From Flavobacterium potami (GTDB taxonomy: Bacteria > Bacteroidota > Bacteroidia > Flavobacteriales > Flavobacteriaceae): DNA of 64,000 nt. A model generated the notes under the pieces. It ran no database searches, had not been told where the DNA came from, and worked only from the letters and a program-made list of their open reading frames with translations. The position numbers and the translations under genes were made by a program. Below, one piece after another: positions 43,947 through 52,228 of this stretch; the first letter of the stretch is position 1, and every line of letters begins with the position of its first letter. The stretch is taken from NCBI RefSeq assembly GCF_020026915.1, contig NZ_JAINUY010000003.1, positions 496,001 to 560,000 of the forward strand, read 5' to 3'.

Positions 43947-45926
43947 TTATAAAGTGAATTTTAAAGAAGTAAAAATATTACGTCCCATTCTCGGAATATT
44001 TCCCCAATCGGCATAAGTGCTGTAATATTCATTTAATAAATTCTCTGCTCCAACCTGAATCGTTGTTTTTACTTTATTGATTTTAAAAGTATAATCGGCT
44101 GAAAGATTCCAAATGGTGTAAGCTGCGGTTTGATCTTCTCCATATTCCGGACTGTAATTAATTTGCGCAAAATCACCATTTACAGAAGTCTGAATTCCGA
44201 AGTTCTTATGCATAAAATGAAGCGAAGTCTGATAACTCAACGGACGAATAAAAGGCAGATTTCCACCTAAATTGTCCATTCCTCGTGCGTACATTAAGGT
44301 TCCTTTCCAATGTAAATGTTCTAAAATATCATAACCAGCATTTACAGACATATTCAAAAGTGTGGCATAATCTAATGAAGTATACCCTTTTACACCAACC
44401 GATTGATAATTCATCGGACTTCCCATGCTCAAAATTCTACCTATAATATAATTCTGAATGTAGAAATAGTTTATTTTTCCTTGAAGGCTAAATCTTTCGT
44501 TTTTAAAACCAGCACTTGCGTTTCCTTCATACGAAATTTCATTTTTTAGATTCGGATCACCGATATAATCGTAACGATCGAAACTATTATAAATGTAATA
44601 CCCGTAACCTTCAGAAACAGAAGGCGCTCTGTGACCGTAACCTGCTCCAACAGAAAAGTTAAACTGATCAATATTCAATTGATAACCGGCATGAAGATTC
44701 GGTAAAAATCTAGTTTTTTCCTGTGGCGCTCCTGGATGAAAAATCCAGTTGAATTCTACATATTTCGAATAATTGTAATTCACGCCCAAAGAACCGCCCA
44801 AATTCAACTGACTTATATCTGAAAGATCCCAAGAATTATTCATCGAAAGTCCTGCGTAACGTGTGGTTACCCAAGGCCAGCTGTACGCAAACATCGTTCT
44901 TTCGCTTCGATCTTGCGGATACATACGCATTTCTGCAATAGACAAATTATCGTAAGCATTCAATTGAATTTCAGAAGAATAATTGTTCTTTTTTAAATTG
45001 GCTTTAGAAACCAAACCGTAAGTTGTACTCCAACCCGGCATGTCCATGTGAACCAAATTTTCAGGACGAGTCGTATCATCCATATAATGTTCAATGGCAT
45101 TGAAATAGATTTTGGTATCTACCACTTTTACCAAACCGTCTTCAAACAATTGCTTGTAAGCAGCCGAAGTAATAAGCGCTCTAGAAAGGGACAAATCCAT
45201 TGGTAAAGCTGGAAAACCAACATCTTTTGCCATATCAAAAATCGCATCAACTCTTACCGCAGATAATTCGCTTGTTTTATACGCTAAACCTACTGAGGTA
45301 TTGAACTTTTTATATTGTGAATGTTTTACTTCGTCATCATTTCCATCATAATAATTGTCTGCTTTTCGGTACGAAATACTTCCGTCAGCCACAAATTTAT
45401 TACTGGAATACGAAACATTTCCAAGATTAAAAAACTGTTTGTTGTTGAATTCAAATCCGCTTTGATAAGCTCCATTCCATTTTTTTTGGGCACTAAACGG
45501 CGTGCTTTTTCTTTTTAAATCGATACTTCCTGCAACCGTTGCACCGTGAAGACTTCCCTCCTGTCCAGATTTGATATCAATTGTCGAAAGATTATTACTT
45601 TCTACATAAGACGTAATTGGATCCATTTTATCCGTACAAGCGCCAAAAACGTGCATTCCATCAATGGTAACCGTCGAACGTTCAGTGCTCATATTATTTA
45701 ACAAAGGTTCCCAAGCATAAGCACCTCTTTTTATGAAACTTATATTATCGGAAGAAGATAAAAATTCATCAACTGAAACGGCCATTTTCATTTCGGTTTC
45801 AATTTTCTTTTTAGCGGTATTTTTTACGGTTACTTCTTCTAAATTTCTGATGCTGTCGTGGTGTGCGTGCGGATTTTGAGCGGTTACTGACATTCCCAAA
45901 AAAAGCAGCATTATAATATATTTCAT
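43947..45926 (-). CDS. OprC/NosA-like copper TonB-dependent receptor
   Basis: The 659-residue receptor starts at MKYIIMLLFLGMSVTAQ; the ATG 45926 is 4 bp after the lipoprotein stop, and the longer reading from 46001 would place 25 odd residues before the signal. The mature N-terminus NPHAHHDS is His-rich. The plug has TIDGMHVFGACTDKMDPITSYV with Cys97-x-x-x-Met101, and later AIEHYMDD with His280-x-Met282. CxxxM plus HxM is the copper site of P. aeruginosa OprC. The barrel ends in TSLKFTL. Copper import through the outer membrane is therefore strongly suggested. Confidence 0.9.
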   Translation of the reverse strand: MKYIIMLLFLGMSVTAQNPHAHHDSIRNLEEVTVKNTAKKKIETEMKMAVSVDEFLSSSDNISFIKRGAYAWEPLLNNMSTERSTVTIDGMHVFGACTDKMDPITSYVESNNLSTIDIKSGQEGSLHGATVAGSIDLKRKSTPFSAQKKWNGAYQSGFEFNNKQFFNLGNVSYSSNKFVADGSISYRKADNYYDGNDDEVKHSQYKKFNTSVGLAYKTSELSAVRVDAIFDMAKDVGFPALPMDLSLSRALITSAAYKQLFEDGLVKVVDTKIYFNAIEHYMDDTTRPENLVHMDMPGWSTTYGLVSKANLKKNNYSSEIQLNAYDNLSIAEMRMYPQDRSERTMFAYSWPWVTTRYAGLSMNNSWDLSDISQLNLGGSLGVNYNYSKYVEFNWIFHPGAPQEKTRFLPNLHAGYQLNIDQFNFSVGAGYGHRAPSVSEGYGYYIYNSFDRYDYIGDPNLKNEISYEGNASAGFKNERFSLQGKINYFYIQNYIIGRILSMGSPMNYQSVGVKGYTSLDYATLLNMSVNAGYDILEHLHWKGTLMYARGMDNLGGNLPFIRPLSYQTSLHFMHKNFGIQTSVNGDFAQINYSPEYGEDQTAAYTIWNLSADYTFKINKVKTTIQVGAENLLNEYYSTYADWGNIPRMGRNIFTSLKFTL

Positions 45927-45930
45927 GTTT

Positions 45931-46854
45931 TTAGAATAAAGTATCAATATAAAGTTCACTTTTAACTCCTTCAACTCCAGGCGTAAAATCGGTTGGAACA
46001 ACAGTTCCTTTTAAGATCAATCCGTTTTGATTCATCATAATCAGATTTAAAGTCCAATTTCCTGTCATCGTATAATTGACTACACCGTGATACAAACCAT
46101 CATTTTGCTGTGTCAAATCCTGATTGTTTGGCGAAGAGTGATTTCCCATTGAAGGCTCTGGCATTCTTGGGTCTAATTTTAAAGTGAAACCTGTAACTTC
46201 TGAATAAGAAAATTGAGTAGGATCTGGAAAAGTTCCCGCTGCGGTTGTTGGTTTATTGTATTTGTAAATTCCCGCAACCAATTTATTTTCTGAAACAGTT
46301 GGTTTTTGAGGAGAAACCAAAGCTATAAAATACTGTTCGCCATCATTTCCTGTAAAAGCAGTCATATTCAGGTTTTTATTGCTTTGTTTTTGAACAGAAA
46401 TATCTTTATTGATTTCATATTTCTGATTATCAGCAGTAAAACTCACATACAATTTCCAACTTGCTGTGGTGGTACTTTCGCCTGTAAAAACCGAATATCC
46501 AGCGTAATATTTATTTGTAGCATCGTAAGCAACATTATATTCATGCGGACAAGAACTTTTGCTTCCGTCAGCGTTTGTTGTTATAGGCATAAAAGTAACT
46601 TGAGAAGTAGTTACATCCTGATTCGTTTGTGTATTTACGACTTTCAGGTGAAGCTCATTATATCCTTTGTAAAATGTTCCATTTAAAGCGTCAATACTGA
46701 TTTTGTAAATACCACTTGTAAAAGAAACTGCTTCTTTAAATTCGTAATACTCTGGAACTTGAGAACCAATTTCAGCTTCGTAATCTGTTTTATCGATGGT
46801 ACACGAAGTAATTGCACAAAACATTGCAATTACCAAAAAATTAAAAAATTTCAT
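45931..46854 (-). CDS. YtkA-like two-domain lipoprotein of the copper locus
   Basis: The 307-residue lipoprotein has the lipobox AITSC (Cys18). The first domain contains VTFMPITTNADGSKSSCPHEYN, and the second ends MPEPSMGNHSSPNNQDL and GLYHGVVNYTMTGNWTLNLIMMNQNG. The MP-x(n)-M-x-x-H and G-Y-x-x-x-V-x-Y-x-M-x-G-x-W pattern resembles YtkA/FixH-like domains, which are often found with copper proteins. Met, His and Cys around these loops could bind copper. It is 4 bp from the receptor gene, so it may accept the metal from that receptor. The function is inferred. Confidence 0.75.
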   Translation of the reverse strand: MKFFNFLVIAMFCAITSCTIDKTDYEAEIGSQVPEYYEFKEAVSFTSGIYKISIDALNGTFYKGYNELHLKVVNTQTNQDVTTSQVTFMPITTNADGSKSSCPHEYNVAYDATNKYYAGYSVFTGESTTTASWKLYVSFTADNQKYEINKDISVQKQSNKNLNMTAFTGNDGEQYFIALVSPQKPTVSENKLVAGIYKYNKPTTAAGTFPDPTQFSYSEVTGFTLKLDPRMPEPSMGNHSSPNNQDLTQQNDGLYHGVVNYTMTGNWTLNLIMMNQNGLILKGTVVPTDFTPGVEGVKSELYIDTLF

Positions 46855-47104
46855 TTGTAATGAAGGTTTAAAAACTGTTTAAATTTTAGCACAAAGCCAT
46901 TCCATTTTGAAAGTCAAAACGCGCCAAGTGCCGTGAAATTAGATGGAAATAAGATCAACAGTTTCGGGAGTAAAAAATACTAAGCTTACTGTAAACCCAA
47001 GATTTTGAGTTTATGCATAAGTAAATCTTAGATTTAATTGTATAATGTCAATCACTGCATTAAAAACAATGACTTAACTAAAAAATTGAAATAGAAACCC
47101 TGAT

Positions 47105-47482
47105 CTAAACGAAACAGAGCGGTGGATGAAAAGTAAGATTAGAAGCCTTGATCGGTTTCTTGTCGAATAAGATTGAAGAATTTTCTTTTGATTCCAAAAC
47201 AGGAATAACAGCAAAATTAATTTCAGTAGAATTTTGAACATAAACCAATTCTACTTTTTCTTTTAAACTGTCCTGCATTTTTCTTTCGTTATCAGCATAC
47301 TTTTTAATGCTTTTTTGAAGTTCGCATCGACCGTTACAAGTATTAAAAACTGATTTACGCTGCACACAAATAGTCTGTGCAATTTCCTTCTGGTTTATTT
47401 TGAATGAAGCATAAACGAACAAGCTGCCAAAAGATGGCGACAAAATTAAAATGGAAAGTACTATGATAAATAACCTTTTCAA
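47105..47482 (-). CDS. Small membrane-anchored CxGxC protein (member 2)
   Basis: The 125-residue protein has an N-terminal hydrophobic helix (about 4-26), then ASFKINQKEIAQTICVQRK, FNTCNGRCELQKSIKKYAD and a C-terminal LTFHPPLCFV. It matches the product at 43568 in length, helix position, FKxNQxEI, Cx(8)CxGxC and the PP near the C-terminus. It is the first gene of the minus-strand copper region, 250 bp before the lipoprotein gene. The TAnnTTTG at 47506 precedes it. The function is unknown. Confidence 0.7.
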   Translation of the reverse strand: MKRLFIIVLSILILSPSFGSLFVYASFKINQKEIAQTICVQRKSVFNTCNGRCELQKSIKKYADNERKMQDSLKEKVELVYVQNSTEINFAVIPVLESKENSSILFDKKPIKASNLTFHPPLCFV

Positions 47483-47505
47483 CTGCTTGTGTAATGTTTC
47501 GGCAA

Positions 47506-47513
47506 CAAAAGTA
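47506..47513 (-). promoter_or_regulatory. Bacteroidota -7 element at the head of the copper locus
   Basis: The minus strand reads TACTTTTG, an exact TAnnTTTG match, 23 bp before the ATG at 47482. The -33 region is AT-rich without a clear TTTG. Confidence 0.45.
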
Positions 47514-47730
47514 CATACTATTTTGTATTTATTTTAACGAAATCTCATTTTTTATTTAATAAAAGATAAAATCATCTCTTTTGTTTGTTTTTGAAAGAAA
47601 ATATCGCATTATGATATCTTTTGTTTTTTATTTTTATTTAAATTTGAGTAATTCCAAGACAAAGCAAATTATAAAACCTGATACGATACTATTGACTAAA
47701 TTTTAATCATCAACCCCAAATTCTTGTCGA

Positions 47731-48720
47731 ATGAAAAAAAATCTAGCCGTAACTTTCTGGGCACTTTATATGCTCTTTTTTGCCATTCCGTTTCCTATGA
47801 TTTTGTATTACGGAATCAATAGCGAACATGATATAGAAACTTTAATACAAAAAGATCCGTATTGGACTTTAGGCTACGTTTTAATTTCTGTATTACTTTG
47901 GTTAAATGTTTTAATTGGTTATTTCCAAAGATGGATTATTCAGGTTTTCATAACAAAGAATAATTTAGAAAGGATAAAAAACAACGGATTAAGACGTGAA
48001 GCACATATTATAAGTTCTAAAAAAACGTCTAAACCAAACGCCAGATTCAATACCTACGAACTTGAATTGTCCTTTAAAAATCTCTCCGATACCGAGATCA
48101 TTCACCGAACTACTGTTACAGACAGCAAACCGCTGGAAAGACGTTTCGATGCGGGACAGAAAATAACGATATTATTGGACAGGAAAATGAAAAATCCTCC
48201 CTATTTTGTAATTTCTTCAGCAGTGGCAACTATTAATACCCGAAGTCTTATTTTAAGAACACTTGGCTGGCTTCTTTTTACTGGACTTGTAATTGTATAT
48301 TATTTCTACGCTTACCAAAAAGAAAGTTTCGGAATGGGTTGGCGTTTTATGTCTGCAGGACATCCGCTATTGATTATGCCGTTGGTACTTTTATTTTATC
48401 GCGTTTTGGTTCGTTTTATATTTCAAAAATTAACAGGCTTAAATCAGGAATCTATTCCGCTAAAATTTAAAGGAGTAAAAACACAAGCAAAGCTCATCAA
48501 CGTGAGAGAAACGGGAACCTATATAAATGACAAACCGATGATGCGTTTTGAAATGGAATATAACGATACCAGAAATCAGCTTCACAAAAACAGTTTGAAA
48601 AAAGTCATTGGCGTTTTGGATCTTGAAATGACGAGAAAACAATTTCTGGATATTTTTTATGATCCAGAAAATCCGATGCATATTGTTTTTGCAAATGATT
48701 TAAACCAATTTAATTTATGA
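47731..48720 (+). CDS. Membrane protein of unknown function
   Basis: This 329-residue protein has four likely transmembrane helices (about 8-28, 47-66, 172-195 and 213-232) with two soluble domains. These share a pattern (ERIKNNGLRREAHIISSKKT and PLKFKGVKTQAKLINVRETG) suggesting an internal repeat like that of DUF3592-type proteins. The activity is unknown. Its stop overlaps the start of the lipoprotein gene at 48717 by 4 bp (ATGA), so the two are translationally coupled. It is divergent from the copper locus. Confidence 0.8.
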   Translation: MKKNLAVTFWALYMLFFAIPFPMILYYGINSEHDIETLIQKDPYWTLGYVLISVLLWLNVLIGYFQRWIIQVFITKNNLERIKNNGLRREAHIISSKKTSKPNARFNTYELELSFKNLSDTEIIHRTTVTDSKPLERRFDAGQKITILLDRKMKNPPYFVISSAVATINTRSLILRTLGWLLFTGLVIVYYFYAYQKESFGMGWRFMSAGHPLLIMPLVLLFYRVLVRFIFQKLTGLNQESIPLKFKGVKTQAKLINVRETGTYINDKPMMRFEMEYNDTRNQLHKNSLKKVIGVLDLEMTRKQFLDIFYDPENPMHIVFANDLNQFNL

Positions 48721-49352
48721 GAAAAGTAATTCTTTCTATCCTAATTTCTTCACTGTTTTTGAGTTGCGAAGAGATCAAAAAAAGTATAGACGAAACGTTC
48801 AAACCTAATGAAGGTGTGGTTGAAAAAGAAATACAAAAAAATGCTTCAACAACTAATCAAAATCAGGAAATCAAAAAAGAAATTGATCTTTTGACCGATA
48901 CCGCAACTTTAAAAAAAGCAGAAGCTGAATTGCGACAACTTCCACAATATAAAGGAAAGGAAATGTTTGTTTTTTCTATGCTTTATTTTTACAATGACGG
49001 AAGAATCAATGTCATGTTGCAACATCCTGAAAATCCAAAATATGTAGATACTTACGAATTTAGAGAGGGTAAATGGTCAGCGCCACTACCCGTTCAACTT
49101 TCTGTTCGCGATGATATCAAAAGTCGTTTGGTTCCTTTAAATAAAATCAGTTTTTTGAACGCTGCTAAAGTGGCTCAGATTTATAACGAAAAAACACAAC
49201 AAATCGAGGGCGCAAAACCGACAACGAGTGTTTATGCCATTGTTTTCAATAATCAATTAAGATGGTATCCGACATCCATTCAAGGAAGTCGCGAACGCTA
49301 TTCGATACAGTTTAATGAAGACGGCAGTTTGAATTCGTTTCAACAAGATTAA
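48717..49352 (+). CDS. Lipoprotein of unknown function
   Basis: The 211-residue product has lipobox LFLSC (Cys17). A Lys/Glu-rich helical stretch follows, then a domain with ELRQLPQYKGKEMFVFSMLYFYNDGRINV and a repeated FNEDGSLNSF-type end. I do not recognise the family. It is coupled by 4 bp overlap to the membrane protein gene and ends before a perfect terminator. Confidence 0.8.
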   Translation: MRKVILSILISSLFLSCEEIKKSIDETFKPNEGVVEKEIQKNASTTNQNQEIKKEIDLLTDTATLKKAEAELRQLPQYKGKEMFVFSMLYFYNDGRINVMLQHPENPKYVDTYEFREGKWSAPLPVQLSVRDDIKSRLVPLNKISFLNAAKVAQIYNEKTQQIEGAKPTTSVYAIVFNNQLRWYPTSIQGSRERYSIQFNEDGSLNSFQQD

Positions 49353-49354
49353 CT

Positions 49355-49387
49355 AAAAAAGCTAAACCTTTACGTTTAGCTTTTTTT
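49355..49387. terminator. Bidirectional terminator
   Basis: AAAAAAGCTAAAC and GTTTAGCTTTTTT form a 13-bp stem with a short loop. It can serve the lipoprotein gene (plus) and the GH26-like gene (minus, ending at 49415). Confidence 0.9.
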
Positions 49388-49414
49388 GTCCTATTTTGCG
49401 GAATATGTATAGTT

Positions 49415-50551
49415 TTAATGGTATAACTTATCAAAAAGTTCTGGAGAAGCTTTCAAATACTTATCTTTTCCTACTTCTTCATTCCATTTTTTGGTAATAA
49501 AATCGCTTAATTGCAATCTAGAATCAATTCCTTTAAAAGTCGGATTCACTTTCCATCTTGGTTTGTCTTTCCAATTGGCATTGATATAACTGATCGCTTT
49601 TACTGTTTTCGGATTATCATTTATAACTTTAAAAAACGGAACAAACCATTCGTACCAAGCCATTTTTGCTTGCTCTGGATTGGATAAAATCATTTGTTTC
49701 GTAAGTCCTGTATTCCCTTTCGGATCGTTTTTCCAGTCGGTTGAAGTCGGTGCGGCTTCACAAATAAAAACGGGTTTCTTTTTGGCTTTCGCGAAAGCAA
49801 TCATCTTTTCTTGTTTGTAATTGTTGAAGAATGAAAATCCGCACCAATCTACATAATTATCACCGGGATACCATTTTTCTAAATCTTCTAAAGTACTTTC
49901 AAATCCTTTTGATTGCCAAACATACGCTACATTGGTTACACCTTGTTCGTCCAATTTGTCTTTAATATGTCTGAAAGCATTAATGTAAGCTACCCTTTCA
50001 TAACGATTCCAAGGTCCGTCAAATTCGAAACCAATGCGAAGAAAAACTGGTCTTTTTCCTAAACTTTTAAAGAAATCACCCATTTTGATAATATAAGAAT
50101 CCAATTCGCCGCTTGCTATTTTTTCTTCGGTATCAATTATTGCCAAACCAATAGCCAAAGCTGAGTTTTTAAAATCAGCATCGTTTAATTGCAAGGACAT
50201 ATTTTCTGGTCCATCTCCCCAATCTGCGGTTTCAAAAATTCCGTTTAAACCAGAATAAGTAAACGAATGTCCGTCAAACTCCTCTGTAACGTCGGGCATA
50301 ATATCAGTATACATTGTAAATCCACCTGGAGCGGGAAAATGATCTAAATAACCATTTTTATCTTTTTCTGTTCCGCCCAAAGCATCATTTTCCTGACCAA
50401 TAAACAGAATCACTTCGCCATCTTCAGGTTCAAATTTGGCTCGCTTTTGCTCTTTTATTTCAGCAACTTTTACTTTTTCGTTAGAAGATTGCTGCTTACA
50501 ATTCACCAACAAAAAACAAAGTCCAATAATCATTGTATATCTTAAAATCAT
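49415..50551 (-). CDS. GH26-like glycoside hydrolase lipoprotein
   Basis: The 378-residue enzyme has lipobox LLVNC. The start is the ATG 50551; an upstream TTG at 50584 lies in a purine-rich repeat and is unlikely. Catalytic marks are FLRIGFEFDGPWNRYERVAYINAF with the general acid/base Glu, and KPVFICEAAP with the nucleophile Glu, as in clan GH-A and closest to GH26. GH26 enzymes cut beta-mannan or beta-1,3-xylan. The exact substrate is not certain. It is the last gene of the polysaccharide utilisation locus and lies downstream of the GH43 gene. Confidence 0.7.
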   Translation of the reverse strand: MILRYTMIIGLCFLLVNCKQQSSNEKVKVAEIKEQKRAKFEPEDGEVILFIGQENDALGGTEKDKNGYLDHFPAPGGFTMYTDIMPDVTEEFDGHSFTYSGLNGIFETADWGDGPENMSLQLNDADFKNSALAIGLAIIDTEEKIASGELDSYIIKMGDFFKSLGKRPVFLRIGFEFDGPWNRYERVAYINAFRHIKDKLDEQGVTNVAYVWQSKGFESTLEDLEKWYPGDNYVDWCGFSFFNNYKQEKMIAFAKAKKKPVFICEAAPTSTDWKNDPKGNTGLTKQMILSNPEQAKMAWYEWFVPFFKVINDNPKTVKAISYINANWKDKPRWKVNPTFKGIDSRLQLSDFITKKWNEEVGKDKYLKASPELFDKLYH

Positions 50552-50639
50552 AATATAATTTTTAAATCGTTTTTCTTTCCTCAAATCTTTCCTCTTGCTT
50601 CTTGCTTCTATTTTCTATTCTCTATTCTCTATTTTCTAT

Positions 50640-52223
50640 CTAAGCATCTAAAATCCTATACTCAAACCAATCAAAATCAGCATGAACAGTATTCGTTGCT
50701 AAATCCTGACAGCACAATCCGACCAAACAGCCCGTAAATGCAGGTCTGTAGCGTTCACTTTCGTCACGAACATAATCATCAGATAAAATGCTCATATCGA
50801 GTTTTTCTCCAATATTTTTGAAATCATTTCCATTTAAACTAAAACTAAACTGCAATGCATCGTGATTGATTTTGGCTCGCAATAGAATTTCTTCAATTCC
50901 GGAAACAATCACTATTTCCTTCTGTTCAATGATTTTATAATTACAACAACTTACAATAGAAAGTACTTTATTATTTATATTTTTTGTAAGATGCAGATAA
51001 TGATAATGTCCTGTATTATAATACAAAACCAAGCCTGCCAAATGCTGAAATTTAGTCGGTTCAAAACGAATTGAAGTCGTAATCTGCGCATTAAAATGCT
51101 GTAATCTTCTCGCCACCAATGCCTGCGTATGAGTCGAAGTCAAAGATTCTTTTCCTTTTAATCTTAAAAATCCTGGACGCTCTTTTAAAGAAATCCATTC
51201 TTCTGATTGCGGAATTCTTAAAGTTTGAAAATCGATTGGCAGTTGATCCGAATCAAAATTTTCTTTTTCTGCGCTTTCGCGAAAGATAAACTCTTTTAAA
51301 TCTGGGGAAGGAATTTCTAAACGAGGCAAATTAGAACCCGATTTCAAATAAGGCCAATCTTCTTTCCAGATAATTTCTTCGATTGCGGTTTCTCTTCCTA
51401 AAATGCATCTTCCTTGAACCGTTAAAGGTCTGCTTACCAAAAAGGTAACAAACCAATCACCGTTTTGAGTTTCAACAAACGATGCGTGTCCTGCTTTCTG
51501 CAATTCATATTCGGGTGAATTTCTTGCGGTTAAAATCGGATTTTCAGGATGAGATTCGTAAGGACCAGAAATAGTTTTAGAACGCATAACCGTTTCTGCA
51601 TGACCGTATTCTGTTCCGCCTTCGGCAAGAATTAAATAATAATATTCGTTTCTCTTATATAAATGCGGACCTTCAGTAAAACCTAAATCAGTTCCTGACG
51701 TTAAGTAGAAGATTTCGCCAATTAATTTTTGTTCGTTTGTATCGTATTCTTGAAGTTCTATTCCTCCAAAAAATTTTCCTTTTCTATGATCCACCAACAT
51801 ATTGATGTACCATGTTTTTCCATCATTATCATGAAAAAAAGAGCCATCAAAACCTGCTGACGTAAAATAAACGGGCTCACTCCAATCTCCTAAAATATCA
51901 TTTGTCGTAACGACATAATTCGGTGTATCTTTCCACACACCATCAAACGATTTTACATTGGTATAAACCAGATAAAAAGTTCCGTTTTTATACGATAAAC
52001 AAGGTGCCCAAACGCCGCAGGAATCAGGAACTCCTTTCATATCCAATTGTGAAATTCGATTGAGCGGATGCGTAATTACTTTCCAGTTTTTGAGATCTTT
52101 TGAATGATGAATTTGTACGCCAGGAAACCACTCAAACGTTGATGTTGCGATGTAATAATCGTCTCCAACTCTACAAATAGAAGGATCTGGATTAAAACCT
52201 TTTAAAATGGGGTTCTGAATCAT
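50640..52223 (-). CDS. GH43-family glycosidase (beta-xylosidase-like)
   Basis: The 527-residue enzyme is a two-domain GH43. The N-terminal five-bladed propeller begins NPILKGFNPDPSICRVGDDYYIATSTFEW with the catalytic base Asp, continues GVWAPCLSYKNGTFYLVYT, and has the acid Glu in FTEGPHLYKRNEYYYL. The C-terminal beta-sandwich includes LVLYYNTGHYHYLHLTK. No signal peptide is seen, so it is probably cytosolic or uses a non-classical route. It is typical of beta-xylosidase or alpha-arabinofuranosidase. It lies 5 bp after the transporter gene, so the two are coupled. Confidence 0.92.
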   Translation of the reverse strand: MIQNPILKGFNPDPSICRVGDDYYIATSTFEWFPGVQIHHSKDLKNWKVITHPLNRISQLDMKGVPDSCGVWAPCLSYKNGTFYLVYTNVKSFDGVWKDTPNYVVTTNDILGDWSEPVYFTSAGFDGSFFHDNDGKTWYINMLVDHRKGKFFGGIELQEYDTNEQKLIGEIFYLTSGTDLGFTEGPHLYKRNEYYYLILAEGGTEYGHAETVMRSKTISGPYESHPENPILTARNSPEYELQKAGHASFVETQNGDWFVTFLVSRPLTVQGRCILGRETAIEEIIWKEDWPYLKSGSNLPRLEIPSPDLKEFIFRESAEKENFDSDQLPIDFQTLRIPQSEEWISLKERPGFLRLKGKESLTSTHTQALVARRLQHFNAQITTSIRFEPTKFQHLAGLVLYYNTGHYHYLHLTKNINNKVLSIVSCCNYKIIEQKEIVIVSGIEEILLRAKINHDALQFSFSLNGNDFKNIGEKLDMSILSDDYVRDESERYRPAFTGCLVGLCCQDLATNTVHADFDWFEYRILDA

Positions 52224-52228
52224 ATCTT

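Noticed and set aside
45927..46001. Longer reading of the copper receptor from 46001
   Set aside because: It overlaps the lipoprotein gene and adds 25 non-signal residues before a perfect signal peptide that starts at ATG 45926.
50552..50584. Upstream start at TTG 50584 for the GH26-like enzyme
   Set aside because: It lies next to a purine-rich low-complexity repeat and puts a charged stretch before the lipoprotein signal; ATG 50551 gives a normal signal.
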